Source of the DNA: Corynebacterium sp. TAE3-ERU16
GTDB lineage: Bacteria; Actinomycetota; Actinomycetes; Mycobacteriales; Mycobacteriaceae
Direction: 5' to 3'
DNA: 64,000 bases
NCBI RefSeq assembly: GCF_019209935.1
Contig: NZ_JAHUTN010000003.1
Coordinates: 62,001-126,000 of the forward strand
Shown one piece after another: positions 1 to 9,306 of this stretch (position 1 is its first letter; each line of letters opens with the position of its first letter). The position numbers and the translations under genes were made by a program. Under the pieces are notes generated by a model, which saw only the letters and a program-made list of their open reading frames with translations, made no database searches and was not told the origin of the DNA.

Positions 1-468
1 GGAACCGAAGTCACCGAGGGTACGCAGCGATCCCGTGGCGAACTGTCTGCGCCCGGGTTCCGGGAGGATCACGTACGCGGGGTGGGAGATCTCGGCCTGT
101 CCGCGGAACACCCGGAGTTTGCCGGAGAACATCGCCCGGACACCGGTCTTGAGTTGTCTCGCCGGGAGTCTGGCCTGGAAGAAGGTGGCGGAGAGGGTGC
201 CTGTGCCGTCGCTGATCGTGATCCGGTGCATCTGTTTCCCGGTGGACGTGTACCCGGTCCTCGCCGAGATAACCGTACCGACGCAGGTGACGGTGTCGCC
301 CGGCTCCGCGGCATCGACGTTGACTCCGGCTCCGTGGTGGGACCAGGCGCGAGGGAAGTGCAGGAGGAGTTCATCGACGGTGGTGTACCCGAACGCCTTC
401 TCCAGTGCTGCGGCGTTCTTCTTCGGGATCAGATCGTCGATTCTCCGGGGGTCGAGCCAACCGAGCAT
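1..468 (-). CDS. recG: ATP-dependent DNA helicase RecG, N-terminal fragment
   Basis: RecG remodels stalled replication forks and Holliday junctions. Reading the minus strand from the ATG at 466-468 gives an open frame to the window edge (about 156 residues). It starts MLGWLDPRRIDDLIPKKN, followed by a stretch like the RecG wedge/OB-fold entry, including LLLHFPRAW near residue 36 and the FFQARLPARQL region near residue 100. Only the N-terminal OB-fold is present; the helicase motifs lie outside the window. It begins 5 bp after the stop of the upstream DAK2 gene on the same strand, so the two are probably co-transcribed, an arrangement also common in Firmicutes and actinobacteria. Truncation is due to the window edge, not decay. 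Confidence 0.85.
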   Translation of the reverse strand, partial: MLGWLDPRRIDDLIPKKNAAALEKAFGYTTVDELLLHFPRAWSHHGAGVNVDAAEPGDTVTCVGTVISARTGYTSTGKQMHRITISDGTGTLSATFFQARLPARQLKTGVRAMFSGKLRVFRGQAEISHPAYVILPEPGRRQFATGSLRTLGDFGS

Positions 469-473
469 GGGCG

Positions 474-2150
474 CTACTCCACCCCGACCTCGGCGAGATG
501 CGCCAGCCCCTCGGCCGGATAGACCATCACCTCTATCTCGGCGCCGCGCTCCACCGCACTGTTGACACCGGGGAGCTGATCGGTGAACCGCGCGAGATCG
601 ATCTCCGCGGCGGCTTCATCGGTCAGCAGCAGAGTGACCAGTTCGCCGCCCCGTCCGAGCAATCGGGCACAGGTCTGTTCGAGTGCGGTCTGCAGGTCAT
701 CGGCCACGAAGAGAACCCCGGTCCCGCTGGTGACGAGGATGTCTCCGCGGGAGCACGGGCCGGCGAGGGTGAGTGCGGCCTTGTCGGCACGCTGCAGGAT
801 CGCGGTGCGCATGGAGCCCGCGGCCTCGGCCATGGCATAGGAATCGACCGCCACGGGCTGTTCCGGATCGTGGACCGCCAGCGCGGCGATGCCGCTGACG
901 AGTCGCGCGGTGGGCAGGATCGTCATGGTGCGTTCCGCCGCGTGTGCGGCGAGTTCCGCCGACACCATCTCCCTGCGGGTGAGCAGGCCGTTCGGGAGCA
1001 GAATGACCTCACCGATTCCGCGGGTACGCAGTTCCGCGAGAATCCTCGAGACCGTGTCGGTGGTGCCGTCGTCACCGTCACCGGGGGCATCCGGGGTGAT
1101 GACGATCGCACCGGCCTGCCGGTAGAGCTCCGCGAGCGGTCCGTCCGGGGCGAGTGCCATGACCGCACGGCGGAGCGTCTCCACCTGGGGGCTCTCCGGC
1201 AGCACCTCGAGGCGGAGATCACTCACGTCACCGGCCCGGTACAGCTCCTCGATCACGGGACCGGGAACGCTGCTGTGGATGTGGACGGTCGCTGAACGGA
1301 CGGGGCCGTCCGGATCGGTGTCGGCGGGTGCGAGGATGAGGCTGTCACCCATATCCGCCAGGTTGGCGCGGAGCGTCCCGAGGGCGTCCCCGTCCTCACC
1401 GCTCAACCGGATGAAGCACATGATCTCGAGCTCGCGGGACCTGCCGTGGCGGGCGTCGCAGACGGTGCTGTCCTCCACCACGGGGTGGGCCCCGGGACGC
1501 CCGAAGGAATCGATCACGCCGTCCTCCCGGGCGATGCCCTCGATCTCGTCGAGCAGCGACTGGAGCAGAACCACCAGACCCGCCCCGCCCGCATCCACGA
1601 CACCCGCGGACCGGAGGACCTCCAGCTGGGACGGGGTCTTCATCAGGGCGGTGCGGGCGGCATCCACGGCGGCGGCGGCCGTCTCCCGGAGTCCTCCCCC
1701 GGCCTGTGCCGCTGCGACGGCGGTCGCCCGGAGGACGGTCACGACGGTGCCCTCGACCGGGTCGGTGATGGCGCGGTCGACGAGCCGCACGGCGATGGCC
1801 AGCGAGTTCTTCAGGCACTCGCCGTCGATGCTTCCGCTGGCGGCAGCCTGGGCGATACCGCTGATCACCTGGCTGAGCACCACACCCGAATTGCCCCGGG
1901 CACCGCGCACGGACCCCGCGGCGAGTGCGGCCGCCACCGCGTGCGCGCTCTCCTTCTCCGCGTCGTCGAGCCGGGTGGCTTCCGCGAGCGCCGCCTCCAT
2001 GGTGTAGGTCATGTTCGATCCCGTGTCCGCGTCCGGAACCGGGAAGACGTTCAGCCCGTTGATCTCCTCCCTGCGGGTGGAGAGAGCGTCCACCGCCCGT
2101 TCCGCCCACGAAAGGAGGGCGGTACCGTCGAGGGATAAGTCAGAGGCCAT
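474..2150 (-). CDS. DAK2-domain fatty-acid-kinase-like protein (FakA/YloV family)
   Basis: A 558-residue protein of the dihydroxyacetone-kinase-like family whose best-known member, FakA, phosphorylates fatty acids bound to a FakB (DegV) partner. The N-terminal DhaL-type nucleotide domain carries NVFPVPDADTGSNM at residues 34-47, the Mg-ADP binding signature. A middle and C-terminal DAK1-like region follows. I chose the ATG at 2148-2150 because it opens directly into the conserved domain; a longer frame upstream overlaps the ung gene and has no family resemblance. It sits between ung and recG on the same strand with gaps of 11 and 5 bp, so an operon is likely. Substrate in this organism is inferred from the family; no degV gene is in the window. 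Confidence 0.8.
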   Translation of the reverse strand: MASDLSLDGTALLSWAERAVDALSTRREEINGLNVFPVPDADTGSNMTYTMEAALAEATRLDDAEKESAHAVAAALAAGSVRGARGNSGVVLSQVISGIAQAAASGSIDGECLKNSLAIAVRLVDRAITDPVEGTVVTVLRATAVAAAQAGGGLRETAAAAVDAARTALMKTPSQLEVLRSAGVVDAGGAGLVVLLQSLLDEIEGIAREDGVIDSFGRPGAHPVVEDSTVCDARHGRSRELEIMCFIRLSGEDGDALGTLRANLADMGDSLILAPADTDPDGPVRSATVHIHSSVPGPVIEELYRAGDVSDLRLEVLPESPQVETLRRAVMALAPDGPLAELYRQAGAIVITPDAPGDGDDGTTDTVSRILAELRTRGIGEVILLPNGLLTRREMVSAELAAHAAERTMTILPTARLVSGIAALAVHDPEQPVAVDSYAMAEAAGSMRTAILQRADKAALTLAGPCSRGDILVTSGTGVLFVADDLQTALEQTCARLLGRGGELVTLLLTDEAAAEIDLARFTDQLPGVNSAVERGAEIEVMVYPAEGLAHLAEVGVE

Positions 2151-2161
2151 GGTCGACAAGT

Positions 2162-2866
2162 CTACAGCCGCCAGTCCACCGGCTGTGCGCCCCGGGAGGC
2201 GAGGATCTCGTTGGCACGGCTGAACGGGCGGGATCCGAAGAAACCGCGGTGGGCCGACAGCGGGGACGGGTGCGGGGAGCAGATGCACGGGGTGTCGCCG
2301 AGGAACCGCTGCGTGTTCTGCGCGTCACGCCCCCACAGTACGGCGACGAGGGGGCGGTCCCGTTCGGCGAGAGCGGTGATCGCAGCCTCGGTGATCTCCT
2401 CCCATCCCTTCCCGCGGTGGGATGCCGCGGCGCCGGGACGCACCGTGAGAACCCGGTTGAACAGTGCGACGCCCTGCTTCGACCAGGGCGTGAGGTCACC
2501 GTCGTCCGGCACGGGGAGCCCCAGGTCCTCCGAGTACTCCCGGAAGATGTTGGCCAGGGACTTCGGTAGCGGACGGACGCCCGGCTGGGTGGAGAAGGAC
2601 AGCCCCATCGCGTGCCCCGGTGTGGGATACGGGTCCTGTCCCACGATGAGGACCTTGACCTCGTCGAAGGGGTAGGTGAACGCCCTCAGCACGTCGGCTC
2701 CCGCGGGGAGGTAACCACGGCCCGCCGCGTTCTCGGCGCGGAGGAAGTCGCCCATCCGGTGGATCGCCGGAGCCACCGGTTCGAGGACCCGCCGCCAGCC
2801 CTCCTCCACCGGGAGGGGGGTGGTGTGGTCGGCGGACATCTGCACGGGGTTTTCTGTGTCACTCAT
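2162..2866 (-). CDS. ung: Uracil-DNA glycosylase
   Basis: Family-1 uracil-DNA glycosylase of 234 residues that excises uracil from DNA to start base-excision repair. The water-activating motif [11 protein letters not shown] is at about residues 76-86 (catalytic Asp78), and the leucine-loop/HPSPLS motif is at about 199-204, followed by [12 protein letters not shown]. The ATG at 2864-2866 is the most sensible start; an in-frame extension reaches into thiL and looks non-coding. A second ATG nine codons later is also possible. It is followed within 11 bp by the DAK2 gene and preceded by thiL on the same strand, matching the usual actinobacterial thiL-ung-DAK-recG order. Confidence 0.93.
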   Translation of the reverse strand: MSDTENPVQMSADHTTPLPVEEGWRRVLEPVAPAIHRMGDFLRAENAAGRGYLPAGADVLRAFTYPFDEVKVLIVGQDPYPTPGHAMGLSFSTQPGVRPLPKSLANIFREYSEDLGLPVPDDGDLTPWSKQGVALFNRVLTVRPGAAASHRGKGWEEITEAAITALAERDRPLVAVLWGRDAQNTQRFLGDTPCICSPHPSPLSAHRGFFGSRPFSRANEILASRGAQPVDWRL

Positions 2867-2879
2867 GTCATCCCCGAGT

Positions 2880-3893
2880 CTAGGGTGCCGTCGCCTGCCG
2901 CGGGAAACTGTCCCAACCGGCACTGTGGGCGGGAGGCACGGAATCGACCGTGACGGCCGCTCCGGCACGGCGGCGGTGGACCGCCCCGATCACGCGGAAA
3001 CCGCTGGGCGCGTCCTTCGACGTCGTGCCGATGAGGGTGTGGTCCTCCCCACCGGTGAGGACCCAGCTCCAGGGATCAACCCCCAGGTGCTTCCCGGCGG
3101 CGGTGAGGAGTTCGTCGGGTGCGATGGCGACCCCCGCCAGATCGATGCCCACCTCGCTGCGACGGGCGATGGTACCGAGGTCGGTGATGAGACCGTCCGA
3201 GTTGTCGGTCATCGATGAAGCGCCGGTGGCCCGGGCGATGACTCCCCTGCCCGGGTCGACCGTGGGGGCGAGATGCGCGTCGACGAGTTCGGAGAACTCC
3301 GCGGGCACCCGCTCCCGCCCGTACCTCCGCAGAAGCGCCAGGCCCGCCGCGGAGTAGCCGATGCGCCCCGATGCGACGACGGCCTGGCCAGGGCGGGCGG
3401 CATCCAGAGTGAGGGCGGGCAGGCTCCCGCCGAGATGACCGATGGCGCTGACACCCACCACGATGTGCTCTCCCCCGGTGAGATCCCCTCCGGCGAGATC
3501 GGCACTGTAGGCGGAGACGCGGTCCCCGACTCCCCGGGCGAGGTCTGTGATGAAGTCGAGGGGGGTGTGTCCCGGTGCGGAGAGCGCGAGGACGACGGCG
3601 ACGGGCCTGGCCCCCATCGCCTCGATGTCGGCGAAGTTCTGTACGACGGCCTTGTGTCCGATCTCCGCCGCGCGGGACCAGTCGAGTCGGAAGTGCCGCC
3701 CCTCGACGAGCATGTCCGTGGTGACCACGGTGCGGGTGTTGGGGTTCGGCAGCGGGAGCACCGCAGCATCGTCCCCGTTGCGGTGGGACGGAACCGCGTC
3801 CAGGATCGCCCGGATCGTGGCGCGTTCCCCGGTCTCGGCGACGGTCGGCCCGGTGTAGCGGCTGGGAAATACGGTGGACACGGGGGAGATCAC
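2880..3893 (-). CDS. thiL: Thiamine-monophosphate kinase
   Basis: ThiL phosphorylates thiamine monophosphate to the cofactor thiamine diphosphate with ATP. The 337-residue product shows the AIRS/PurM fold hallmarks: GDDAAVL near residue 40, [15 protein letters not shown] near 58-72, the [11 protein letters not shown] glycine-rich segment near 132-142, and [12 protein letters not shown] near 230. Start is taken as GTG at 3891-3893, since no ATG lies near; a GTG four codons inside is an alternative. It ends 13 bp before the ung start. The gene is divergent from the DUF3515 gene, with a 62-bp shared promoter region. Confidence 0.9.
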   Translation of the reverse strand: MISPVSTVFPSRYTGPTVAETGERATIRAILDAVPSHRNGDDAAVLPLPNPNTRTVVTTDMLVEGRHFRLDWSRAAEIGHKAVVQNFADIEAMGARPVAVVLALSAPGHTPLDFITDLARGVGDRVSAYSADLAGGDLTGGEHIVVGVSAIGHLGGSLPALTLDAARPGQAVVASGRIGYSAAGLALLRRYGRERVPAEFSELVDAHLAPTVDPGRGVIARATGASSMTDNSDGLITDLGTIARRSEVGIDLAGVAIAPDELLTAAGKHLGVDPWSWVLTGGEDHTLIGTTSKDAPSGFRVIGAVHRRRAGAAVTVDSVPPAHSAGWDSFPRQATAP

Positions 3894-3941
3894 TCTTTTT
3901 CGGTGGTGGGGTACGGGCAGATGTGCACATTACCCGGCGAC

Positions 3942-3947
3942 TAGGAT
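3942..3947 (+). promoter_or_regulatory. Probable -10 element of the DUF3515 gene (leaderless)
   Basis: TAGGAT fits the actinobacterial -10 pattern TAnnnT and lies 8 bp before the ATG at 3956, which would place transcription start at or next to the start codon. No Shine-Dalgarno sequence precedes that ATG, consistent with a leaderless mRNA. Inference from spacing only. Confidence 0.4.
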
Positions 3948-3955
3948 GGGGTGCC

Positions 3956-4927
3956 ATGAGCACCGAGCAGTCCACCCCGTTCAACCGCGTTCCGTTGTAC
4001 ATCGCCCTCGGGCTCTCCGTGGCGCTGGTGATCGCCACCCTGATCGGGGCGAAGATCGTCTATCGGAAGGCCGCACTGCAACCGGTGTCCATGTCCACGA
4101 TCGATTCCCCGGACGCGGATTCACCGGAGTGTTCGCGGTTCCTGGATGCCCTTCCCGGGGAACTCTCCGGACATCCCCGGGCGGAGCTCACGGACCCGGC
4201 CCCGGCGGGTGCGGCGGCGTGGCGCTCGAACTCCGTCAGCCGGATCACCCTGCGGTGCGGTGTCTCGCTGCCGCTGCAGTTCACGGCACTGTCCGACACG
4301 ACCGATGTCGACGGTACGGTCTGGATCCGGGTGGATGACGCGACCACGGGATCCAGCCTGCGGACGTGGTTCGCCGTGAACCGGACCCCGGTCGTTGCCG
4401 TGACGGCCGACGGCCGTGCCCTGGACGACACCGAATCCCCGGTTGCGGAACTGTCCGCGGCACTCGGGACCCTGGACCGCACCGAGCCCGTCCCCGCACC
4501 GGCTCCGCTCGCGGAGCTCGGGCCGGGGTCCTCCGATGCGGGCTGCGACAAGCTGCTCCCCTCGTTGCCGGAGAAACTCGGCGGCGCGGCCGGCTACACC
4601 CGTGTCGACGGCGACCGGCTCAGTGCCGCCGGTCTGCCCGCCGGTTCGGCGGCCTGGACCGCGCCGGGTGCGGAACCCGTGGTCCTGCGGTGCGGGGTCG
4701 CCGATGCGCCGTCCTATGAACCGGGTGTCCAGGTGCAGCAGGTCAACGACATAGCCTGGTACCACGACACCGCACTCGCCAACGGCACCACGGCCGGGAC
4801 CTGGTATGCGCTGGGACGTACCGCGAATGTGGCGGTCTCGATGCCGCAGGCGGCCGGCAACACGGCGATCGTGGGGCTCGGTGACGCGATCTCCCGGAAC
4901 ATCCCCGCGGCTCCGGGGACCCGGTAG
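3956..4927 (+). CDS. Secreted or membrane-anchored protein with two tandem DUF3515 domains
   Basis: A 323-residue protein with one N-terminal hydrophobic segment (residues about 14-35, VPLYIALGLSVALVIATLIG) that should anchor it or act as a signal peptide. The exported part contains two similar units: one from about residue 60 (ECSRFLDALPGELSG ... ITLRCGV ... WFAVNRTPVVAVT) and one from about 195 (GCDKLLPSLPEKLGG ... VVLRCGV ... WYALGRTANVAVS). Each has the paired Cys and RCG signature of DUF3515. Family function is unknown; the usual actinobacterial homologue near ddl/thiL has one copy. It is divergent from thiL and followed by the gene at 4978 on the same strand. ATG 3956 is chosen because a -10 box and the transmembrane start fit it. 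Confidence 0.75.
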   Translation: MSTEQSTPFNRVPLYIALGLSVALVIATLIGAKIVYRKAALQPVSMSTIDSPDADSPECSRFLDALPGELSGHPRAELTDPAPAGAAAWRSNSVSRITLRCGVSLPLQFTALSDTTDVDGTVWIRVDDATTGSSLRTWFAVNRTPVVAVTADGRALDDTESPVAELSAALGTLDRTEPVPAPAPLAELGPGSSDAGCDKLLPSLPEKLGGAAGYTRVDGDRLSAAGLPAGSAAWTAPGAEPVVLRCGVADAPSYEPGVQVQQVNDIAWYHDTALANGTTAGTWYALGRTANVAVSMPQAAGNTAIVGLGDAISRNIPAAPGTR

Positions 4928-4977
4928 CGTCGGTCCGTCCCGCTTCGCCCGTCCCCAGTCGTCCCAGGAAGGACCCG

Positions 4978-5958
4978 ATGACCATTCTCCACAGCGGGAG
5001 ACCGGACCTGCCCGGTTTCGCTCGTGTCGCCGGCGTGTACTCGTGCGCCGACTGGTGCCGGTTCGTCGACTCGGGCGAGCCCGCCGTGGATCCCGCGTAC
5101 CTCTCCGACGGCGGCGGTGCCTTCCTCATCGCGCACCACTGCCCCGCGGATCCCCCGCCGCACTACCCCGGTGGCCTGGTTCTCGGTGGTCTCGCCGGAC
5201 GGACCTCACGCCTCCTCCTCGATGACGGCGTCCCGGAGTCCCGGCTGCCCGCACTGGTCGACGCGGCGGTGGATCTCTTCCCGTCCTCCCGGGGTGCCTG
5301 GGTGTGGCCGTTTCTCAGCGGCGACGACTCCAGACGTCTGATCCGCGCGTTCGGGTTCAGCGCCTCCCACCTGCGGCTCGCCGGCGCGGACTGCACGGTG
5401 ACCGTCCCCGCGGGCGGAATCGAGGCACACATCGGATCCCTCCAGTCCCGCGAGCGTCGCGACGATGTCCGCGCTGAACTCGGCGCCTTTGCCCGGGGAC
5501 CGGTGCGGATCGCGGCTGCCGCGGCCACGGCGGCCGACTGCCCCTCCCCCGACATGCTGGGTCCCCTGCTCGGAACCGTGGAGCGGGCTCACGGACAAAC
5601 CGTCACCGATGGACGGGCGGTCGATCTGCTGGAGCGCCGGAACCGGTTCCTGGCCGACTCGTCGACCGTGTTCACCGCCACGGACACCACCGGTGGGATA
5701 GTCGGATTCAGTGTGCTCCGGCGGGTCGGTGACGAGGCCACCGTCGATGTGGTTGGCCTACGTGATCCGTCCCGGGAGGCCGTGGCGGGCCCGCTCTACG
5801 CGCATCTCGCCCTGTGGGAACCGCTGGCGTGGTGTGCCGGGCCAGATCGCGGTGTCGTGACGCTGCACCTCGGGATGCAGGCATTCGAGGCGAAGACCAG
5901 ACGCGGTGCCGCGATGCGGTCCCTGTGGACCGTCACCGCGGCACCGCGCGATGACTAG
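4978..5958 (+). CDS. Putative GNAT/FemAB-like acyltransferase-fold protein
   Basis: A 326-residue soluble protein with no clear named homologue that I can assign. The central part has HIGSLQSRERRDDVRAEL near residues 150-167, and the C-terminal part has MQAFEAKTRRGAAMRSLWT near 300-318. Both resemble segments of the FemAB/BioF2-like branch of the GNAT superfamily, where a basic helix precedes the acyl-CoA or acyl-tRNA site and a late K-x-R-R-G segment lines it. It follows the DUF3515 gene after a 50-bp gap containing AGGAAGGA 5-12 bp before its ATG, a strong ribosome binding site. It converges on ddl, 9 bp apart. The peptidoglycan-related neighbour makes a cell-envelope role possible, but that is inference. 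Confidence 0.5.
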   Translation: MTILHSGRPDLPGFARVAGVYSCADWCRFVDSGEPAVDPAYLSDGGGAFLIAHHCPADPPPHYPGGLVLGGLAGRTSRLLLDDGVPESRLPALVDAAVDLFPSSRGAWVWPFLSGDDSRRLIRAFGFSASHLRLAGADCTVTVPAGGIEAHIGSLQSRERRDDVRAELGAFARGPVRIAAAAATAADCPSPDMLGPLLGTVERAHGQTVTDGRAVDLLERRNRFLADSSTVFTATDTTGGIVGFSVLRRVGDEATVDVVGLRDPSREAVAGPLYAHLALWEPLAWCAGPDRGVVTLHLGMQAFEAKTRRGAAMRSLWTVTAAPRDD

Positions 5959-5967
5959 TCGGGTTCG

Positions 5968-7101
5968 TCAGTGCAGCGCGCGGGCGACGAGAATGTCCAG
6001 CAGCTCGCCGTAGTCGACTCCGGACGCGGCCAGCACCTGCGGGTACATGGAGATCGGGGTGAACCCGGGCAGCGTGTTCACCTCGTTGATCACCGGGCCG
6101 TCCGGGGTGGCGAAGAAATCGACCCGGGCGAGTCCGTCCGCGTTCACGGCGCGGAATGCCGCGACGGCCATCCGACGGATCTCCCCGGTCGTCGCCTCGT
6201 CCAACGGCGCCGGGATCTGCGGGGTGACCGCGTCATCGAGGTACTTCGTGTCGAAGCCGTAGAATCCCTCGTCGCCTGATTCGGTGCCCTGGAGCTGTGC
6301 CGGGACCGAGGCGAACAGCCGGCCGTCCGGGTACTGCAGGACGCCGACCTCGACCTCGGGGCCGGTGATCTGGGATTCGACGATGACCTTGTCGTCCTCG
6401 GAGAACGCGGTGTCGAGGGCGGCCGGGAAGTCCGACCAGTCGGTCACCCGGGACACCCCGATCGAGGATCCGCCCTGCGCGGGTTTCACGAAGACGGGGA
6501 GGCCCAGGCGTTCGCGCTCGGCGGAGTCGAGGTCCCGGTGCTCACGGAGGATGATCTCCGGGGCGACCGCGAGATCCGCCGCCGCGAGCAGCTTCTTCGT
6601 GTACTCCTTGTCCATGCAGCAGGCCGAGGCCAGGACACCGCACCCCACGTACGGGATCCCGGAGAGCTCGAACATCCCCTGGACGGTGCCGTCCTCACCG
6701 AAGCGGCCGTGCAGTGCGGGGAAAATCACGTCCACCTCGGCGTGCACCTGCCCGGCACGGTCCCCGTCCAGGATGATGAGTCTTCCCCGGGAGTCCGGGT
6801 CGAGGGAGAGCTGGAGGCGCTCACGGAGCCGCACCTCCGGGAGGGTGCGTCCGGAAATGGTGAGCGCCCGCGGATCGGATTCACCGACGGTCCACACCCC
6901 CTCGCGGGTTATCCCGACCGGCACGATCTCGTAGCGTTCGGGGTCGAGGTGGGACATGATGGCGCCGCCGGTCACACACGACACGGAGTGCTCGGAGCTG
7001 CGGCCACCGTAGACGACCGCGACGCGGATGCGGCGGTCGGTTACGGGTTTGCCCACTGCGGGGGCGGTACTGGGTTCAACGGGTGAAGTCACGACCGTCA
7101 T
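5968..7101 (-). CDS. ddl: D-alanine--D-alanine ligase
   Basis: Cytoplasmic ATP-grasp ligase (377 residues) that makes the D-Ala-D-Ala dipeptide for peptidoglycan. Visible motifs are YGGRSSEHSVS at about 31-41 (N-terminal Glu of the active site), ALHGRFGEDGT near 135, the ATP-grasp loop VFVKPAQGGSSIGVS near 200-214, and DFFATPDGPVINEVNTLPG near 325-343 with the metal-binding Glu and Asn. Its 3' end converges with the GNAT-like gene. Upstream, after 36 bp, lies gpsA on the same strand, the usual corynebacterial and mycobacterial gpsA-ddl pair. Length agrees with other actinobacterial Ddl proteins. Confidence 0.95.
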   Translation of the reverse strand: MTVVTSPVEPSTAPAVGKPVTDRRIRVAVVYGGRSSEHSVSCVTGGAIMSHLDPERYEIVPVGITREGVWTVGESDPRALTISGRTLPEVRLRERLQLSLDPDSRGRLIILDGDRAGQVHAEVDVIFPALHGRFGEDGTVQGMFELSGIPYVGCGVLASACCMDKEYTKKLLAAADLAVAPEIILREHRDLDSAERERLGLPVFVKPAQGGSSIGVSRVTDWSDFPAALDTAFSEDDKVIVESQITGPEVEVGVLQYPDGRLFASVPAQLQGTESGDEGFYGFDTKYLDDAVTPQIPAPLDEATTGEIRRMAVAAFRAVNADGLARVDFFATPDGPVINEVNTLPGFTPISMYPQVLAASGVDYGELLDILVARALH

Positions 7102-7137
7102 CGTACCGAGCGTCGCTCCGCGGTGTACCGTTCCGCC

Positions 7138-8136
7138 CTATTCCGCCTTCTTCGAGCGCCCCATGAGCGCCCGGATCATCGTGTCCACGTCCATCCCTCC
7201 GTGACACACACCGACGACGGCCTGGGTGATCGGCATCTCGACGCCGTGTTCCCGGGCGAGCTGCCAGACGGACTGAGACGAGATGACGCCCTCGGCGACC
7301 TGGCCGTGGGTCGCCCGGGCAGCATCCTCGAGCGAGTCACCCCTACCCAGGCATTTGCCGAAGGAGCGGTTCCTGGACAGGGGCGATGAGCACGTCGCGA
7401 TGAGGTCGCCGATGCCGGCGAGCCCGGCGAAGGTCCGCGCGTCGGCTCCGAGTGCCTCCCCGAGCCGGGAGATCTCCGCCAGACCCCGGGTCATCAGCGA
7501 GGCGAGGGAGTTCTCCCCCAGTCCCTTACCGGTCGCCATGCCGCAGGCCAGGGCGATGACGTTCTTGCACGCGCCGCCGATCTCACAGCCGATGACGTCG
7601 TCGTTCGTGTACGGACGGAAATACGGTGCCGCGAGCGCCGCCTGGACCGCTTTGGCGCGCTTCTCGTCGGTGCAGGCGATGACCGTCGCCGCGGGTTGTT
7701 CGAGGGCGATCTCGCGGGCGAGGTTCGGTCCGGACAGGACCGCGATCCGGTCCGGATCGACTCCGGCCACCTCGGCGATCACCTCCGTCATCCGGAGATG
7801 GGTGCCCCGCTCGATACCTTTCGCCAGGCTCAGGAGGGTGGCGTCCTCCGGGATCAGCTCCCGCCACTCGGACAGGTTCTCCCGGAGTGTCTGACTCGGG
7901 ACCGCGAGGACCACGATGTCGGCGTCCTGCAGTGCCCTGGCCGGCTCCGACGTCGCCCAGATCTCCCTCGGGAGGACGAGTCCGGGGAGGTAGTCGGTGT
8001 TCTCGCGGCTGATCTGGATCGTGCGGGCGACCTCAGCGCGCCGGGCCCAGAGCGTCACCGCGCTCCCGGCGTCGGCGAACACCTTGGCGAGGGTTGTACC
8101 CCAGGAGCCGGCTCCCATGACTGCGACTCTGACCAT
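7138..8136 (-). CDS. gpsA: Glycerol-3-phosphate dehydrogenase [NAD(P)+]
   Basis: GpsA reduces dihydroxyacetone phosphate to sn-glycerol-3-phosphate for phospholipid synthesis. The 332-residue product begins with a Rossmann loop [11 protein letters not shown] at about residues 8-18, has [12 protein letters not shown] near 72-83, and the catalytic-lysine segment [17 protein letters not shown] near 188-204. ATG 8134-8136 is chosen because it opens straight into the first beta strand. It is followed by ddl on the same strand. In related genomes mutT lies directly upstream; here about 3.3 kb of extra sequence separates them, so this gene's promoter lies at the edge of an insert. Confidence 0.93.
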   Translation of the reverse strand: MVRVAVMGAGSWGTTLAKVFADAGSAVTLWARRAEVARTIQISRENTDYLPGLVLPREIWATSEPARALQDADIVVLAVPSQTLRENLSEWRELIPEDATLLSLAKGIERGTHLRMTEVIAEVAGVDPDRIAVLSGPNLAREIALEQPAATVIACTDEKRAKAVQAALAAPYFRPYTNDDVIGCEIGGACKNVIALACGMATGKGLGENSLASLMTRGLAEISRLGEALGADARTFAGLAGIGDLIATCSSPLSRNRSFGKCLGRGDSLEDAARATHGQVAEGVISSQSVWQLAREHGVEMPITQAVVGVCHGGMDVDTMIRALMGRSKKAE

Positions 8137-8638
8137 TCTCGTTCTCCTCGTCCTCGGTGTCCGGTGCGACGGAAGCCTCCGCCGGCGGGTCCCAGAAAAC
8201 ACTCACACAATTCTAACGCCTGCGATCCGGGCCGAACCGTGGGGACGGCCGGGAATCCTCAGACGGCCGACACGTGGATTCTGGGTTGCGGCAGAGACCT
8301 CACCTGGCTCGATATCTCGTTACCTATTCCACATTGACACTGTAACCGGCGGGAACAGATTTCGGCGGAGCGGACGGGGCACACCAAGAGGGAAACGGGG
8401 GACTGAAAATCGCTCACATGAGCCCGTACGTGAGAGAGGTACCGCCAAGGACAAACAGTTACAGCTGGTCTCGGTTCCGGGAAAATCAATCAACGGAGAT
8501 TTCGGCGGGTCAGGATTGAGGTTCGAACGGTGAAGGGACTCAGCCTCTTTGAATACCGGACATCCCGGTTCGGTTCAACACCCATACAGACCGAGGATGA
8601 AAACCCGAAGACAAGCCGTGTAACCCGACGAAACCTCA
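8137..8638. other. Gene-free stretch upstream of gpsA
   Basis: About 500 bp with lower GC than its flanks. Reading both strands I find only short overlapping open frames without family resemblance or ribosome binding sites. It presumably holds the gpsA promoter (minus strand) and, around 8335-8365, a TTGACA-like element that could have served the decayed sdpC-like gene on the plus strand. It forms the left part of the insert between gpsA and the mutT-type gene. Confidence 0.4.
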
Positions 8639-9306
8639 ATGAAACGCACTTCCGGATCAACCGTCCCACTCGCCGTGCTCCTCTTGAGCTCACCGGCTCC
8701 GGTCACCGGCCAGTCAGAAGATTTGCAGGCACTATCGATAACCGCGCAAAATAGCGGAACCCATCCCCGACGGAACGCGCCCCGTGGTGCACAGCGCCTT
8801 CAAGCCCGGCTGAGCGCCATCGATCCCCCTTACACTGACCGGGAAGTGGCCGAGTTCACTGTTCCCGGCTTCGGTAGAGCGGCTGAGATGAATCCTGATC
8901 TTTCCCGCTTGGTGCGGACGGACAATGCTCAACGGGTTGGTCCGACCGAAAACCAAGTAAACTTTTCTGTACGGAAAACTGTTCGAAAAGTTTCCGGATC
9001 ACCATGATGTCGTTTCGCCCAGAATGCAGAGCGGAGAGCCGAACCGGACGCAACGAGCAATTCTGACCACCACATTGGGCTTCGCGAGATCGGGAGGGAA
9101 TACAGCCACACATCAGAGGAAGGCCACTACGCACAGTACGGTTGCGTGACACCACCGACAATACCGGAAGCAATGGTGCTGTCATTTTGAACGCGGCGTT
9201 ATATGCACATGCAGCCGTAGCGACTGAGGTAGCCAAGGTTTTCCACGTCGTGCCCGGAGTGATCAGGTACCGGTTCCCCGTGACGGCGATCCCCTCCGAA
9301 GCCTGA
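8639..9306 (+). pseudogene. Decayed SdpC-like toxin precursor gene
   Basis: SdpC-family proteins are secreted precursors of membrane-active antimicrobial peptides. From the ATG at 8639 the frame encodes a signal-peptide-like start (MKRTSGSTVPLAVLLLSSPA). Then comes YTDREVAEFTVPGFGRAAE, which lines up without gaps with the family's conserved Y/F-S/T-G-E-E-x-F-R-G-x-x-F-G-x-G segment as I recall it. That frame stops at 9005-9007. A different frame carries NGAVILNAALYAHAAVATEV and KVFHVVPG before a TGA at 9304-9306, resembling the hydrophobic C-terminal toxin segment. At least two frame breaks are needed to join the parts. Overall length (about 220 codons) and position ahead of sdpA-like and sdpB-like genes fit. 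Weak sequence similarity keeps confidence moderate. Confidence 0.45.
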
